Shown: in pieces, positions 62,735-64,000 of the stretch
Numbering within the stretch: position 1 is the stretch's first letter
Layout: each line of letters begins with the position of its first letter
Assembly (NCBI RefSeq): GCF_016909015.1
Contig: NZ_JAFBFA010000008.1
Span: 62,001 to 126,000, forward strand
Direction: 5' to 3'
DNA length: 64,000 nt
DNA from: Gracilibacillus alcaliphilus
GTDB lineage: Bacteria; Bacillota; Bacilli; Bacillales; Amphibacillaceae
Translations under genes and position numbers: made by a program
The notes under the pieces: generated by a model
Told to the model about the DNA's origin: nothing
Seen by the model: only the letters and a program-made list of their open reading frames with translations
Databases searched by the model: none

Positions 62735-63628
62735 TTATTCATCTGTTTCTAGCGGGAGGGTTGGGTCCTTAGCCCATTCTGTCATAGAACCATCATATAC
62801 TGCCACATTGTCTTGCCCCAGCTTATTTAACAGTGTGGCATTCCATGTTGCAGCGATGCCACTTCCGCAATAAGTGATCACCTTCTTATTAGGATCAAGT
62901 GCTCCTGCTTTTTCAAACGTTTCCCGGAGTTTCTCGTCATCATAAAGTGCAAGTGTTTCAGGGTTAGAATGACTTCCAAAAAAGACATTTACACTGCCAG
63001 GAATATGACCTGGACGTCCATAGGTATTTACTTCGCCTTTGTGAGTTGCTTCATTTAAACTATTGATTATAACCGTATTCTCATCATCAATTGCTTGTTT
63101 TACTTCCTCTTTGGTGACAAATAATTCGGGTTTCCTAACTCCGCTAAAACTTGCTGTTGGGTAAGAACCCGCTTCTGTTGTTACTGGTCGTCCTTCTTTT
63201 TTCCATTTTGGGAATCCACCATCAAGCACGGCCACATTTTCTACGCCTTCATAACGCAGCTGCCAAGCCAAACGAGATGCCCAATCAGAGGCAACAACAG
63301 GGCTGTCTACCTCTGCTCCTTGGTCATAAACCACTACATAAGTATCTTTATCTCCAACACCCAGTGCAGCAACTTTCTCAACAAATGCCTCTCGATCTGG
63401 AACGGTGAAGGCGTACTCAGCCTCGGGATCAGAAAGATCTTCTAGTAAATCGGCAAACACCGCGCCAGGGATGTGGCCTTTTTGATAGGCATCTTTACCA
63501 GACCATATATCATAATATCCACTTGTCGGTAATTTGAGAAATGTCGTTGCATCTAATAATCGGAGTTTTGGATCATCAAGTCTTTGTTCAAGCCAATCTG
63601 TTGTTACAATCAATGGAATATTACTCAT
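62735..63628 (-). CDS. sseA: Thiosulfate/3-mercaptopyruvate sulfurtransferase (two rhodanese domains)
   Basis: A 297-residue sulfurtransferase with two rhodanese domains. Domain 1 (about 10-140) includes KGHIPGAVFADLLEDLSDP. Domain 2 (about 165-295) carries the active-site cysteine in ITYCGSGIAATWN. The CGSGI loop is nearer to the 3-mercaptopyruvate type than to classic thiosulfate rhodanese (CRKGVT), but substrate choice is not certain. ATG 63628 has AAAGGAG 8 to 9 bases ahead; an upstream ATG at 63658 has no such site. Confidence 0.9.
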   Translation of the reverse strand: MSNIPLIVTTDWLEQRLDDPKLRLLDATTFLKLPTSGYYDIWSGKDAYQKGHIPGAVFADLLEDLSDPEAEYAFTVPDREAFVEKVAALGVGDKDTYVVVYDQGAEVDSPVVASDWASRLAWQLRYEGVENVAVLDGGFPKWKKEGRPVTTEAGSYPTASFSGVRKPELFVTKEEVKQAIDDENTVIINSLNEATHKGEVNTYGRPGHIPGSVNVFFGSHSNPETLALYDDEKLRETFEKAGALDPNKKVITYCGSGIAATWNATLLNKLGQDNVAVYDGSMTEWAKDPTLPLETDE

Positions 63629-63862
63629 CTTCAATTCTCCTTTTAAAAATTTATACAATTCCTACTTGTTTACTTGTGATTATATTAGCACAAAGCCAAT
63701 CCATTTGTGAAGTAATTTGCTCTTAAACATTATCTTGTCTGTTTCAACTAGTGAAAACAGGGGAATGGAAAATAAAGTGCTTTCTTCATCAATAAGTGAT
63801 GAGTTGCATTTATAATAAACTAAAGATTTAGTGAGTAATCAGAGGATGGGGTGTATAAAGCT

Positions 63863-64000
63863 ATGGACTTACATTTGAAGGGAAAATCAGTTATCGTCAC
63901 GGCAGCGAGTAAAGGTTTAGGCAAGGCTATCGCTAAAAAGTTTGCCGAGGAAGGCGCATATGTCCTGATTTCCAGCAGAAGCGAGCAAGATTTGCAAAAG
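63863..64000 (+). CDS. SDR-family oxidoreductase, N-terminal part (runs off the right edge)
   Basis: 46 residues are visible, beginning MDLHLKGKSVIVTAASKGLG. The nucleotide-binding motif T-A-A-S-K-G-L-G is of the SDR type, and LISSRSEQDLQK continues the fold. The catalytic residues lie outside the window. AGGATGGGG lies about 12 bases ahead of the ATG. No substrate can be given. Confidence 0.85.
   Translation, partial: MDLHLKGKSVIVTAASKGLGKAIAKKFAEEGAYVLISSRSEQDLQK

Overview
The window is a stretch of chromosome from a low-GC, spore-forming-type Firmicute of the family Bacillaceae. The evidence is gene order and protein type. From the left edge, tkt, yneF, ccdA, yneK, citB, yneN, yneP, yneQ, plsY, yneT, parE and parC follow the Bacillus subtilis order. 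The tandem dynamin DynA, the exonuclease YpcP and GltC/GltAB are also Bacillus-type. Several traits point away from B. subtilis itself and towards a halotolerant relative of the Gracilibacillus or Oceanobacillus kind: class I aldolase, FolE2, a LarA-like racemase and many short interspersed repeats. The genus is a guess; the family is well supported.

Layout. 1-6100: end of transketolase, YneF, a decayed IS110 element, CcdA, YneK and a PAS histidine kinase. 6100-12600: aconitase with a likely CcpC-controlled promoter, then yneN, a double AAA+ ATPase, yneP and yneQ in one tight operon. 12600-15000, minus strand: folE2-yidD and plsY. 15650-20850: yneT, parE and parC, with parE and parC separated by a 300-bp palindrome-ended repeat. 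21100-28000: an SDR, class I FBP aldolase, the 1200-residue DynA and HisJ. 28190-33800: hisZ-G-D-B-H-F-IE, compact and overlapping but with no hisA. 33860-37010: MsrA, YpcP, a HIT protein and GltC. 37220-43280: glutamate synthase gltA-gltB. 43820-50370: a YdeI-type protein with a CDGSH motif, a TnpB remnant, ilvE, a T-box leader with proBA, and ppaC behind a terminator-bearing leader. 50450-56680: a lipoprotein, a methyltransferase, a pgsA fragment, a NUDIX enzyme, and a CdaR / glycerate kinase / LarA-like racemase cluster. 56850-64000: ilvA, a second TnpB remnant, an AraC regulator, GNAT, VOC proteins, a small membrane protein, a rhodanese and the start of an SDR.

The content is mostly central metabolism: pentose phosphate, TCA, glycolysis, and His, Glu, Pro and branched-chain amino-acid synthesis. 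Regulation readable in the DNA includes a proline-type T-box before proBA, a GltC-like box placed correctly before gltA, and a CcpC-like dyad plus half-site at the citB promoter.

The main oddities are the missing hisA, a LarA-family enzyme with all catalytic residues beside a glycerate kinase (a possible glycerate racemase), a double CbxX/SpoVK-type ATPase inside the yneN-yneP operon, at least four families of short dispersed repeats in the intergenic gaps, and several broken genes (IS110, two tnpB, pgsA fragment, a VOC gene with an apparent 1-base deletion). I saw no convincing new defence system, prophage, CRISPR array, tRNA or rRNA. All positions and calls come from reading the sequence; no database search was run.
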